Source of the DNA: Aptenodytes patagonicus
Taxonomy: Eukaryota; Chordata; Aves; Sphenisciformes; Spheniscidae
Assembly (NCBI RefSeq): GCF_965638725.1
Contig: NC_134950.1
Span: 146,683,636 to 146,747,635, forward strand
Direction of reading: 5' to 3'
DNA: 64,000 nucleotides
Shown: piece by piece, positions 25,501-40,500 of the stretch
Position numbering within the stretch: position 1 is the first letter of the stretch
Layout of the letters: each line of letters opens with the position of its first letter
Made by a program: the position numbers and the translations under genes
Notes under the pieces: model-generated
What the model saw: the letters and a program-made list of their open reading frames with translations, nothing else
Database searches by the model: none
Told to the model about the DNA's origin: nothing

Positions 25501-28500
25501 ATACATCAACTCAGAAGAATCAGATGCAATTCTGAACAGGCAGTCACTGACTCAGCCACCCACAGGTGGCTTACCGCACCGTTCACATCTTACATTATGA
25601 TCAACTCAGTGACTTTACAGTGAGTTGGTTCTGTTTCTTAATACTACTGCTATTATGCCATCTTCTGTATGCTAAATGCTTGGCTCTTCATGCAAGTTGT
25701 CCCCACTGCTGTAAGCCAAGTAAGTATTTTTCCTAATACTAACAATTCACATCATAATTTTCCATACTTGGTTCTTCACAAATGAACTGCAATCCTTTCT
25801 TTCCCTGTCCCCCCTCCTTGTTCTCCCTTACCAGTACACTACCAAATTATACTTGGCAGTTTATCTCATTCAAGATCTCATTGCTTTTCATTGGTTTATC
25901 AACTTCTAACATAAATCATGGTTTATAAATTATATAATCTAACATATAATGTACCATGTATTTGCAGCAGTAAATTAAGTGAGTGTACAGAAAGACTCAC
26001 TACTTGATGCTATGTTTAAAAGTGATTTTTCATATTAGAGATGACATGACATAAAGGACTAAGCTATGCAGTAAGATACCCGTTTTCCTTCAGTATTAGT
26101 CAAAAACTGAACTCCATGTTTCCTTCCCCTCGCTGTAAGTGCAAACTCTACATATCACCAGTGATTTTTCAACCTTCTCAGTGAAGTGACAGCTAGTTTC
26201 TTCCTTTTGAAGACAAGCAGAGGGCCAATGTCATTACCCTTACCCTTCATTCTAACAGCCATCTAGGTATTCCGAAAAGACACTTCCTAAGTATCTGCAA
26301 TAAACCAGATTTTAACACAAATTTCTAACTTACAAAGCAGACTTTTACTGTGTACCTGAAAAGCCAGAAAATACTAGGTGCTGCAATTATCTTGAAGCTT
26401 ACAAAAGTCACATACTATGCAACTTGGGCCTCCTTAATTTGTTTTTACTATTCACTAATGGAACCATGAAATGAAGCTCAGGCTAGTCCTGTTCTCCTTC
26501 CATTGCCAACTGATCTGAATAGCTGTATATGAAGTAGCTGTATCCCAAAAAAAAAGAATGGGGGGGGGAAGACAGACAGACACAAGGTCAGTGCTGTGCC
26601 TATTTTTCTCCCACACTATTTATCCAAATATCTATCCAGCTATTTTCAGAAACTATGTGAAAACTTTGCAGGTTGTAGAAAGGAAAGACCACACAGTACA
26701 ATACAGTGTTTTCCTCTGCATTTTGTTGGTCAAAAATAGCTTGTTGAGACTATTAATCTGTTCTACAGTCTGCTACTAGCAATTCATTCTCCTAAGGACT
26801 TACAGGAAGCAAGTAGTGGGTAGGGTGAGGTGTTGTGGTTGCTGGAAGTGGCCTACTCCTTGTGTTTTCCCATGACCCAACCAATCTCTCCCCAGCCACA
26901 CAATAGGCACACAAGTTCAGAACATGGGAAATACCCCAGGGCTGCTGCTAAGCTCTCTCCCACAATTAGAACAGAGTCTCTGTTTCACAGACACACTCCT
27001 GAGACAAGCTAGGAAAGAGGGCTGCTGCTCTAAGGCTGCAGCAATCATTCTGGTGGAACAGTCTGCTCCCAGAAATCCTTGTTCCTAGGCTTACTTCAGG
27101 AATGGAGTTGGTCTTAGCTCCATGTTGCTAATTGCCTGGTGCAACAGCACTTGCTCTGTGGGTGCACAGAAAACCCTACACTCCAGAAGTATCAGACTTC
27201 CTACAGATTAACTGTATCAAGAATTTAAAGTCAATACACAAATCACAGTGGAAAGGTTACGGTACACAATCATCCCCTATGCACCTCATCATGAGCCTTT
27301 GCTTTATAATGAACGTAAGTGTTGATTTAAGTGAACAATGTAGCATAATATTAAGGATGTACATTTCACCACAAGACACATGGTTTTGACACACAACAAA
27401 ATGTTGATATTCCGCACAGGATCCCTTCTCTTTAGAAGGGAACAAAAGCATTACAGGAGAAATATCACCTTCACACTAGCACTCTGCCTATTATGCCACG
27501 ACTAGTTAGAAGTGGATTAACAGGTGGAAGATTTCCCTTTTTTCTGATCCATTGCAGTCTTCAGCATCATTTATCTGAGAAGCTGTGTGGTACGACTATG
27601 AATGAGCACACTTCCTAAACTGGCCACCTATCTCTTACCCTTCTATGCACATTCAGGTATGACACTTTCAGCTCACAAATTAAGATGTTTATGAAAACAA
27701 GTTTGCATCCATTCTCTTCTCAGATCAAGTTTGACACTACCTTGCAATAGTGAAAGGGGAAGTATTGCTTGCTACTCTGTCCCCAAATAAATGCTTTCTT
27801 TGCTTTCCTCCCATCCCTCAATTCATGCTGTCCTTGTGCCCTGTGGATCCCAGCAATCTTATGGATACATGCTGAGACTGTTCACTGAACTCACCCAACA
27901 GAATAAAAAAAAACTCGAAAACCCCACAGAAACGTGAATAGCTTTCTGCAAAACAAATTTGGCATAGCATAGAGCTAAGGAATGTTGTGCCTTGGGCATG
28001 AAAGAAAAGTAAGAATGCTGATTCCATCAGCAGCTTGCAGTTACATCAGAAGTAGAATGCCTTTACACACAATCTAAAGGGTTAAATTAGTGGCACCATT
28101 ACCCTTAAAAACACACATTTTCAAAACAGTAATTTTAGCTCAACTACACTAGGGGACATCTAATTCTCATCTTCCCTCTGCAGAAAGTTACTTTTAAGCT
28201 TATAATTTCCTAAACAAGTGCAGAATACACATTACTGCAACAGTAAGTCTGAAAAATAAAATTTGTGCAGAACAAAGACAATTTGGTAAGTTTAAAAGCT
28301 ACTAAACTGTATTACGCAGCTAGTTGAAAAACAAAATAGAGATATTAAACTGCCAGTATGCAGTAGCTCTAAAAAAAAAAAATCTAAGTCACAAAAACCA
28401 AACTAACCATTCAAACTTTGCAGTAAGTCAACCTCTGAAAAATTCTCTCTTGTTAAACATCCCCATTGTATCCTATTCTAATTCTTTCTATGGCCAACAA

Positions 28501-31500
28501 ATTTAGGAATTTTGTACAAGGCTAAAGGATCAATTTAACCCATTACAACAGAATCTATTTTGCTTCCTAGTATCACAGTCTCTGCTTCAGAGCCAGAGTC
28601 AGATTCAGGGCAAACAGTTGCTGTATTTGTTTATATAACCTGGCAGTTCAGAACTAAAAAACAGATTTACATGGAGTTAAGACGAGCAATTCTCCCATCT
28701 CCCACCAGTCAGATAGATGAGCAACAGTAGGTACATCTGTAAGAGAACCTTATTGCTCCCACTTTTGCACTCAGTCAGAAACGTAACATGTTTGAGCAAA
28801 CCAAGCACATTTGCCTACCTACCTTGTCTTATGCACATTTGTAATAGAGAAACTTAATGTCTTCATGCAAAAGCTCGCCAAGGGGTCTCATCTGGAAGTA
28901 TGCCTTGCTCCCTGAGTCCCTGCTCATATTTAACAATGAGTCTGAGTTCCAGAGAAAACAGCAGGCATCAGCAAGGCAGTGAAAGTGCCCACCAGTTACT
29001 TGGCAGCCAAGTATTTAGAGAACATAACCAGGAAGTGGCAAACCTAGGATGAATTTCCTTGACAGTCTGTGGGGATTCAAACCCACACCTGACAGCTCCA
29101 AGCCTAGCATTAGTTTGGTTAGGACTCTCCTGTCCTAAGCTAATCCACTGTGAATCTCCAAAATAAAGACCATGAAAGGAAGTATGATTCAAAATGTACA
29201 CTGGGCTTGTACTGGCTATCACAGTCCTACCTATAAAAACTGTTCATCTAAAGAATTACATAAAAACCATGAAGAGTCACTGGAGAACTAAACTATGAAA
29301 ACCTACATCTGAAGGAACGCTGTTCTCACTGAGAAGCACTGTATCACTGCTGACTCTTGCACTTCTTTCTACACTGTGCTACAGCTTTAACAGAAAGGAT
29401 GGAAATACGGGATTAAGTCTAAAGTGCGATCTGAGCCAAAGTTTTCCATTTCCTGAGCAAAATTTCTAATAGGTATCTCACTATCAACTTTTCTACCTTT
29501 CCCAGCCAGATTTTAAAAGAAAAAGAACTAGTTACCAAATGAATCCAAAAAGTAGTTTTTGCCTCTGAATCCCTGCCTCACTTAGGTATTAACTCATGCC
29601 ACAGACAGTCATCAGGCCAGGAGAGACTAGGCAAGACTTCAGACACACGCCTCCTGTTTGCTCTTGGCTGGCACAGAGCACTTGTACCTGCCACAGTGAG
29701 CATCAACCTATTCACTCCCTTTTCACTTATGGAACTAAAGGCTCCTAATCAGGTTCGCAAATCTCACAATAAGCCCCATTTTGTAAAAACCTGACGTTGT
29801 CATGCCTAACTCCATAATGGCTCTTTGTTTAGTACTCTGTGTATTCTTTAGAAGGGCAGAATATTCTATCACCAGGAAGTGTATAGCTATATATCAAGCT
29901 GTCAAGACTTACCTCTGAAGAGATTGTAATCTTCGTTCCTCTCTCTTTCTAGCTAGCCGTTCTTCTTCTTCATCTGATCTACTAGAAAAATAAGGAGGGA
30001 AGGAAAGCATAAGAGGAACAAAAAGCAATTTCAGTGCTAGGCAATCACTGTTTAGTCATTTGACGTATTTTCAAAAAGGATTTATAGTCCGACCTGAGTT
30101 AAATTTTACATGGCTGTGAAGAAGTAATTGCTGAGTAAGTATAATTGGCAAATTTGTAGAGTTACCCTTTCACATTTTATAACACCCAAATGCTTCACCC
30201 ACTGTAGCAATGTGCGCTTCAGACTCTACAGGACAATTTAAAGTCTCTTAGGAAGAGGCTGCACACTGTTCCAGAAGCAGGAGTCCTACTCGCCATTTTC
30301 CCCATGTATCACACCCCATTTCAGAGTAAGCATACTGCGTGTGCATAGTTAAGTCCATTGTTGCCCCCTGGAAGATTGATGGTTCATAAGCCTTTGATGC
30401 CAGAACAATTTATCTTTCCAACAACCTTTACTATCCAATCTCAAGTTGCCTCCAGGAAAGCAGTCTGCATGAATTGTCTGGCAGCTGCCTTTCCTGTTCT
30501 GGAATGAGCAAGGATTTACCTGAGCGCATCAGCTGTGTGATTCTGGGAAATGCTGAGCCTACACAGTACATCTGAGCTGTGCATGTGCAGATACGCTCTA
30601 CTGAATACATGCACTTAAGCTTTGTGACCTGCCTTGGAGAAAGCTCAGCTTCACTTCACCACTAGATACACCATATAAGAATTGTAGAACTCTAAAGCAA
30701 ACACCAAACAATATTTATTTGCCTGTTATTTTTTTCTGACAGAATTAATGACAGTTCTTCAGGATTAGTGAATGGACACCTGCCATGCTTTTCCAGGTGC
30801 TAATAATTTTTCAAAACTGAATGCACTATCTGAAGATGTTTGATATGAATACTTACAATATTAACACACCTGCTAATACAGAAATGGATAGTTATAGCAC
30901 CACACATCTGCAGCAACCAACATACAAGTTAAGCAAGAGTGACATCCAGTGGTTAATTATAGCATGTCAAATTTTTTAACAGATACAAAATTCACAGATA
31001 CCAGAATTAGAAATCTGAACTCAATTTTTCTATCTGCTCAGTCCCTATGTGTCTTTGAACATCTTAGTCATTTAAATACAATCCGGTAATTCAGAATCCA
31101 TGTAATGTTTCACATACAAGTTTTCTAGTTCCTCCTTTTACGTTTCCACATAAAGAGTTAGAAAAGTCTTGGGGGAGTTTAGCAGCCAGAAACACATGCA
31201 ACAGGTCACGTTTATTGGAAAACTATGTCAGACCCTTTTGTAAAACTAATTGATTCCCCATATTAGCATGTCCAGGAAGACTAGAAGCTCCCATGCTTGG
31301 GCATCTTTCTGGAAAACTACTTTATTGGAGACCCCAGTGTCTTATAACTATGTAAGTCTCACTTCACACTACTGTTGCAAAATACAAACCCACCAAATCA
31401 ATAAAATGCTGGTATAGGATTCAGAAAATATATTTCTTCCCTATAATTAAATGAAGCATTAAATATCTTTGGATTTCTAGACACTTTGAAGAAATTGAGT

Positions 31501-34500
31501 TTTTCTTCAAAATTCAGAAATTCTGAAATTATAAAAGTTAAAAAGTGGTTGTTAAATTGAAGAAGTTCAAGAGAGTCTCTTTAGTATAGTTTCATGAAAA
31601 GTTGTATCTCAAGTACATGGAACCAGACACAAAGTCCAAACATAGGATAAAAATAATGAACTGAAACAATGCACCACCAATAGGCCTAGAATTCCTGTGG
31701 TAGGGATGGACTCAGGTGAGCCACCTACATTACTGATGTGGGGATTAATGCACCTTTTCCTTGAACACAGAGAATAAGTGCTGGCTTCTTAAACATTGAA
31801 AACCCACAGCTTAAAAATTCCCAGAAGGAATACTGATGCTCCTGCAAAAACAAGGTTACACCTGAGATCTGAGACAATACATATAAGAAGTCAATAAAAC
31901 AGATCTAATACTACATTTCTACAAATTTTCCTTCTTTCAATTCATTAAAAAGTTTCTTTTGTGGAAAAGGAGTCCCCAAACTGAGGAAGCAGACAGCAAA
32001 AGAATTCCTGCTGAGAATCAGTGGGTTTAAAGCCAGTAATATATCAGGCTCCAGTGTAATAATACATTCTGAATCCTCCTGAAATAAGCTGGACCCCACT
32101 CTGACAAGACCTTTAAATCCTCTGAGTATCAGAAGATTAAGCTTGACACCTTTGGAGTTCTGGCATAAGATGACTCTCAACTAACCCTCTATTTTTGGAA
32201 TTGGATGTTACAGTACTGATTGACGACTTAGCTACTAAAATGAAGTCTGGCACAAATCTCTCTTCACAGGAATCAAGTTTATTTGTCAGCATGTCAGCCA
32301 CAGGGGCCTACTCAGTTCTTCTGCAGAGGAAGTCGGCAGATCTTACATAAAATCTAAAACAGTTTGATACATCTTCAGGGCTTATCAGCACAGGGCTAAA
32401 GAGTTATCAATTTTTGCACTAGGACAGATTTGGTAGACCAATCTACCAGCAGAATAGGTACATGCATCTTCCTCAGGGAAAAGAAAAGGAAATGACATGT
32501 TATTTACAATTGTTTTCTCCTTTTTTGAAAGCCGCAGATGTACCATATTTCTCTGGCTTGAAGGTCAGCACCAACCACTCTGCAGCTGCATAAATTCTTT
32601 AAAAAAAACCACAACCCTCAAACAAGAACAATGAATTACAGGTACTTGAATATAGAAATTATTTCAGATCAAGAAATAAGGTCCACATTTTGTTCACGTG
32701 AGTAGTACTGAAGGACAAAAGGAACAGAGCTAGCTGAAGCTACACTGCCCAGAAACCTGAGCTCTAAAGCTTCAGTGACACAAGGAAGCATATTGTGCTG
32801 TCCCAATAAACAAGGCTTTCCAGGTATTTCATTAGGAAATAATTACTGATCACTTCCCATGGAATCACTGACTTACCTATTTTAGCTGCTCATCAACTAT
32901 TTCCCTCCCTTTGAAGGATATTAGCCAATTAAAGAAGTAAGCCAGTAGGAAAAAAAAAAAAGAGAGTTTTACAAGTCCTCCAAGATCTAAAAAACACTTA
33001 ATTTTTGCAGTATTACTTTACTTGAAAATAAGTCAGTCTCTCTTAGTATCTTAGAGCAAAAAAGTATCATCTTACATTTAGAATATTTTGTTGAATTGGC
33101 AAAGACAGCTCACTTAGATACTGACAGATCCTAGAGCAAACTCTGAAGCATGGATACCAAGTGCTGTAGGACACAGTTACTTGTTACCCACCTGGTCTCT
33201 TTTTGCTGTACCATGAACTTGCCTCAAAAGAAATAATTTGTTCTGTTATCACAAGAAGCAAGTATTTATTTGGCCATTGAAATATTTCATGTCCAATTTT
33301 AACAAGGAAGTGTAAAATGTAGACATGTAAAATAATAGCTTGCTTAAAGAACATATCTGATGCTACCGCTAATAACATCACTTCAGTGTCATTCCAGCAT
33401 CATTTCTAGTGTCATACTGCCTGTCACTAAACAAAGTGACCAAAATTGCTTCCAAATGAAAAGATTCTTAGTATATTGGAGAGTAAAAGTTGTAGGTAGG
33501 TAAGGAAGACCAGTACCCAAAGTTAGTAAAGGAAACAAATATACATATTTACCTCCTGGAACGCCTTCTGCAGTAACAGCAGTAACAGCAACAGATTGCT
33601 ATGGACACCAGAATGAGTCCAGCTACTACAGCTATGGCAATAATTAAAGCTTCAACGTTTACTGAAAAATATGAATATATTCAACTTGTTAGACTCCAGC
33701 ATTAACATTTGTCTTTCTGATAACTCTTCCCCTCCTTCCCAAGCATTTTTTCACCTCTGTATGAAAAAAACAATTCTGCACAACTACCCCAGTTAAAATG
33801 CAGCATATCACATTAGAATTTTGCTACTATGCATAATCTACACTGAACAGACATTCAGTAATATTGCTCTTTACATATACCAAATTATTAAAAGTCATCC
33901 TGTAATACTTTATATGATATACATCTACTGGTGTGATACCACAGTTCTGTCCTCCCAATCACAACCTTAGCCAATGTATAGCATGAACAAAAATGTCATA
34001 GATGCGGCATCAGTGTACACACATTACATGCAGCAGTTAGAGAAAGAGTAAAATGAAGTAAGACAACAATGTCGGAGAATTTGAAGGAGCCAATACAAAA
34101 CTCTGTAAAACTTCCTAAGTCATCATCTATGTCCAAGGAGAGTCATCTTCTACATCCAAAGAATGATTAACAAATGGGGTGGGGGTGTATTATTTTAACT
34201 GCATACACTATAACAACTGTAGCTGAATCAGAAACCTGATGTCCTGGAAAAGAGTGAGGCCCAAGAAGAAAGCAAACAGGGATGGTACAAGCAACACTAC
34301 AGACACAATTTTGAGGAGTTATTTAAAGGACCTAACAAAGGACAAAATGAAATCAGGGAGGTTGTATCAGAGACAAAAACTAAACACCTCTCCCCACACA
34401 TAGCCCACACTGTCTGTTTTAAAGCATGATGGGGGAGGGGGCAGGGAAGCTGTCTCTTCTCTCTCACATAAATCCCTCTGAACTCTGCCAGGTTCAGCAG

Positions 34501-37500
34501 CTTCATGCTGCTGCAGTAATACAAAGTAGCTGCACATGCACTTTTTACTGCTTCAGGGTACCAGTGATAAGACAGTCAAATTTAGCAAGTGAAGTTCAGA
34601 GGGTCTATCCTCTCTGATTACATGCACAAGCCAAAAAGTCTGTTACTTCTCTACAGATCTCACCAACTCACATCTGGCCAATATCCTTCACAGATCTTGC
34701 CAAAGATTAGATCCCAGCAAATATTTTTGCTTGTGTGTTATAATTTACTGGGTACAGTTTATAATACAGACTAATACATAGTTTCTAGTTACAATACAGA
34801 AGTAAATCCTGAACATGTAAATTTTGGAAGTAACACATTCCACCATACCACATTTCTCATTCTGTTACTCCCCTACAAGCTACAAGCAATTAAATATACT
34901 TCATTCAGTGAAGTAAAAACAAAAAATGGTTTTAATCTTAAATTTTTTTCAAAGTATACTATTTACTTTTTAAATGCCATTTAATTGAAGCAAAAAATAT
35001 ATTTTGAACCTCAAAGTCCAGAAAAAGATTGTCAGTTTTCAGTCTGCATTCCTATCTCCACTATCTATTTCATTTGCTTATTATTCATGAAAAACAATAC
35101 AATTAAGCTATTTGGTATTATGTTGCTTCTGTACTGTTCTTTTTTCTTCACTACTGGTTAATAATCTGTCAACATGTCTTATTCCATAAAAATTGTAACT
35201 GGAAGCCAGTCATTTGCTTTTGACTTTGAGAGCTGCAATATTCAGCTTCATTTTCAGCAACACTGAGCCAACACTCATCTCTTCATTTTATCTGCGAAAA
35301 GGAAAAACACCACCACCATGCTCACAAGGTAATTAGTTTTCCTGCTATGTCCGAAGGGAACAGTCTCAATAAGACTATATATCCCCATGGCATGTTGCTG
35401 CATATAATTTGTAAAAAAATCTATTAAGGAAATACATATCTGGGGGGGGTGTTGTTTTGTTTTTTTCTTTTTCCATTTTTAACTTTTTTTTGAGAATGTG
35501 CTCCATTCTCTGTTTAAGCTGCATTCAATCTAGAAACACAAATGATGCCCAAGCTAGAAGCCATTTCTATAGCAGGAGTAAACTGCCAAGAACACCCTAT
35601 TAGCATCAGTAGATACCAGTAATCACTGCTTTCCAAAAGGACACAGCACAAATGCATTTCTGTACTGGGTCTGGCTAGGACAGAGTTAACTTTCTTCACA
35701 GCAGCTGCTATGATGCCATGTTTTGGATTTCTGGCTAAAACAGAACTGATAACACCAATGTTTTGGCTGTTGCTGAACAGGCTTGAAGAGCATCAAGATT
35801 TTCTCTTACCCCCACCCCCGTGAGTATGGCTGGAGGTAGGCAAGAGATCAGAGAGGTCAGGAAGGGACACTGCCAGAACACCTGACCCAAACTGGCCAAA
35901 GGGATATTCCACACCATATAACACCATGATCAGCAATAAAACCTGGGGTAAAGGAAAAAGAAGTAGAGGGGGTATCTGGCTTCCAAGGTAACTACTGTCT
36001 GGGGACTGACTAGGCATCAGTCTGCCTGTGGGAGGTGGTGAGTGATTTCCTTTGCTTGTTTTTTTTCTTCTCTCTCCCCATTTTTCCTTCACCTATTAAA
36101 CTGTCTTTATCTCAATCCATGAGTTTTCTTGCTTTTGTTCTTCCTGTTTTCTTCCCCCATCCCACTGGGGCCAGGGGGGGAGGGAGCGAGCAGCTGTGTG
36201 GGTACTTAGCTGTTGGCAGTAGTCAACCCACCACACTTCCAGAAAAAAGTTTGCTTAACAGTTCATTTACTATAATATCGAAAGCCCAATTTCCTGAAAA
36301 GCGTGCCTTATCAGTGAAATGATCTACCTTCTGTAGCTCTAAAAAACTCCAAAAGTCTAAGCATAAATGCTTTCTCTCACAAAACAAAGCACAGAGCCCT
36401 TCTGCTAAGAACAAAGAATTAGTAAAGTTCTCCTGTACTGTCCAATCTAGTCCCTCAGTTTGCAGGGATTATATGAAGTGGTAGCGTTCAGAAACCTGTA
36501 CGCTCCATTAATAGCTATCTTCTACCTCTGCTACTCTAATTTAAAGACTACTCCATTGTCTCACTGCTCTTAAGTGTGGTAACTTTCTTCTAATTTACAG
36601 TTAACATGGTCACTGATAGTAGTTCATCCCCGCTTGTTTCTGTCCTTTAGCCTCCTGGTGCTCATGAGCAAACACATAGAAAGCAGCAAGCCTTTGCTTT
36701 GCTGGACTGAAGATGTACTCTTATTTCATATGACAAGCTTTCCAATGTCTTATTTGTTCTCTGTCCCAATCTATTCTGAATTTAGATCTGTATACACAGT
36801 ATTGCAAAAATAGCTCCAAAAATTTCACCCCAATGGCAGCATATGCACTGCACCGTATTTTGTAATACAAAATGCAAAGCAAAGGAAACCTAAGAACAAT
36901 GAAATGATGCAGCACTACAATCTACAGTGGCACTCTGCAGCTGCCTTTTTAACCTTAACTACATTGCCTTCAGCACCCACAGATCACACTGTTTTTTCAG
37001 TTGTTTAAGCAAAAACAGCATTCAAGAATTTTTGGGCGGCTCCATTCCTGTGGTATTGGTTCACTGCAGCCACTGGAATATACTATAAAAATTGTGGATC
37101 CAGGCATATCATCCAACATTTTAAGAAATTTTAAAAAAGGTAAGAATGGTCACCCTTTGTCAACAGGGAATGACCTTATTTCTGTGTACCTCAGAAGTAC
37201 AGTTTAAGAAACAGGTGAATCCTGACTACATACATAAAATACTCAGAACATTCCAACATCACTGGTTCCCAGTCTAGACTTCAGCATCAACAGAACTTCA
37301 CTACATAGTAAGTGTTTTAAAGCCAGTGTAACTATACTGGCTGTTCACAAAGAACCCTTAACAATGGCTGTTTTGTAAGTCCAGAAGGTTAGGGATCATG
37401 GTTCCAAATCATAACCACTACCTCCTCCCCCCACTCCTCCAAATAAATTATCAGGAAACAGCTCTAGTAAGTGGTAGTCTTACTTTAATCATCCTCAAAT

Positions 37501-40500
37501 AATTCTCTACAGCAAAAGTAAAATTAGTACCTACTCCAGCAAACTCCCCATTGAGCATTTGAGAGTGAACATAATGAAGATGGTGGAAGAATGCTTCTTA
37601 CAGGGTAATCAATACAAGTGTTGTTGGTGTAACACCAAAGGCACTGTGCAAAAGAAAAAAAAAAACAAGTTATTGATCTTCAAAAACAGTTTACAATTTA
37701 GTGCTCCTCTCTACAGACAGAATTCTTAAGTGCGTACAGTACTGTACGGATATATTGAAAGTGCTTTGTAGTATAAAACCTACAGAAGCCCTGGTACAAT
37801 TCCTAAGGAAGCCTAAACTGAATTGTGAATAAGTAGATTTTGTACTTGCAGGTAATAAAGGTAATAAATATTTACACTAACCTGAAAATATTTGGGAACA
37901 TATTGAGGTACTCTGTATACTTGAGGATAAAGTGGCTTTGAGTTTAGAATTACTGAAATGAGAAATACAAAACCAGAAAGCCAACTGTTCAGAATTTTAA
38001 CACACCTGGTATCTCTGATGAATAAAAAACCACTTATAATCTTACTTCAGCCCTATATTTGACTATCAACAGAAAAAAAAAAATAAAGAACCCATACATT
38101 CTACAGGAGGTTTTGCTGTAAGGTAATAAAAGATACAGCCTTATCCAATCTGCGTTGCAAAGTACATTGGGTACCTTAATTGTGCACACTTAGGTATCTG
38201 GATATTTTTAAAATTTAAAATTAAAATTTAAGTGTTCTTAGATGTATTACAGTTACAAAAAAGTAATATAGTTACAATAGCACAACATTTCTGCTTTTTA
38301 TGTTACCACTAAGCATCAAGCTTAAGTTTTGGTTTGCATCTGTTAAAATAGATACTCATTCAAAATTTCTTTATCACACAACTTAACCAGTGAAGAAGTT
38401 TTGGATTACAGTAAAAGGAAACCCTGACAGAACAGGGTTTTTTAGGATTCATTCTAGAAAAAGCTCATCCAGGAACTATGATTTATTATTATTATTTTCT
38501 CTTCCTTTGCTGTCCTATTAAACTGTCTTTATCTCAACCCACAGGTTCTACTTTTTTTCCAATTCTCTCCCCTATCCCACTGCGGGGAGCAAGCGAGCAG
38601 CTGTGTGGTGCTTAGTTGCCAGCTGAGGTTAAACCACAACACAGTACTATCAAGAATATCTCTGTCATACACCCTCAATTGCACAAAGTCTGTTACCTTG
38701 CTCTAAAGGGTTAGAAAACATTGAATTCAAAGGAAAACATTTGTAGTAGATTCTGCTCTCTTGAAAAAAGTGAAGAAAGAGACAAGAAAAATTTATTCCT
38801 GTTTTGTAGTTGGTAGACTGTACAAGTCAAACATACCCATAAAGACACATCAACAAAAATAATTAAGGCAGAATAATCTTTGCAAAAAACCTGCCCTCCT
38901 AAGTTTTAATTTTAATCAAGGATGTTAGATGCAAACATGCTTATTTTTGTTGGATCAATTATTTAATAACAACTAACAGTTCAAAAATAACAACTAATAG
39001 GGGACAGACTAAAAGTCATTATTAAGCTTGTTTGAATGTAATGTTGACCCTGTTTTGAGTAAGATGCTGGACTAGATGACTCATGAGGTCTCTTCTAATC
39101 TGAATAACTCTATACTGTTGGCGACAGCTAGGCGCACAGAAAGGTCAACTGTATTACTCTGATGGAGACTACTGCATGTAACTATTAAAAACGTGTGTAG
39201 CCCAAAAGGCAATACCCAATACAGCTACTGATTGGTGCAGGGGCTGAAGTAAGAGAAAATGTTTCAATTGACTCATTCCCAATGCTAAAAACTGAGTTGT
39301 CAAAATCAAGTTAGGAAAAAAACCTAAACACCCAAGGGTGAAACATTTCCTTAACTTTGATCCTCATCTATATAACCTAAAAATGAAGACTGAAATGATT
39401 TTATTTAGACATAAATCATATACCCTTTGCAGAGTATGCTAGGAACCACGTTCACACTCTGATGGATATCACTGACTTTATTCTAGTGGAGTCTCACATG
39501 GATAATGAAGTGCAACATTATTAATTCAGGCCACACTCATTTTAAGGACATATTCTCAGTATTAAAAGAGCTAAGATAGTAACTATGAACACAAAATGAA
39601 CACTTCTTTCTCTGTAATCAGATAGATGTATGCAAGTGACTATTATCCCCACCTTCCCTTCAAAAAAAATTGGCTATATTTATGGATCACAAAGTTTCCT
39701 ATAGCTGTTGTTAGCTTTTTTTTTTAAGGCCTAGCTTGCCTAAAATCCATTTACCACAAGAATTTAGAGTCCATACATTTGTTATTAGGACAAAGATGAG
39801 AATGACAAAATAAATAGCTGAGGGGGAAAAGCGTGTTGGTAGACTACTCAGAAGTTAAAAATGAGACTTCAGAAAATTCTCCAGATTGCTGAGACTCTAC
39901 ACGTGCACACAGATTTTAAAATATAGTCCTATCTTTAACTAGTGCTTGCATTATGTATTTTGTCTTACACACTGTCATATGGAGTTAGAAACGTTAAGAG
40001 AAAACTCTCTCAAGACATTAATCAATAGGTATTTACACATTATCTGGTAACAGATAAAGTTCTCAAATTTTAATACCAGGTGGTAATCTGCTAGTTATAG
40101 CAGTAAATATTTCTTTCAAGGAAGTAAATTGAGTTTCAGGATTCAATAGCTCTAATTAAAAAAATAACACATAACAGTTTTGATGTACCATGTTGTAAGG
40201 CATAAGATGAAATGCAACAGCGTATCTATAAAATTACCACTCAGAACAGTTTTATTTTGTCAGAATTGATAAAAACATGAGAAAATAGGTATTCACCAAC
40301 TCTAAAGACCAACCCAAAAGACCAACCCAATTATAATTATGATAAACAAAATTTGAGCATTTTGAATTATAATGCTATTTAACTAAATTAAATTACTACA
40401 TTTTAGGGTTTGTTTGGAATTGTTTTTATCTATTCACCAAATGTTTAGTTTTCATTTTTATCAGCTGCTATCTATATTATCACCAATATGAAAACCTGAT

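Noticed and set aside
37527-37534. Alternative exon 3 donor GTAC four bases downstream
   Set aside because: It would shift the frame and give an early stop in exon 4; GTAGGT keeps the conserved WxNxEALII junction.
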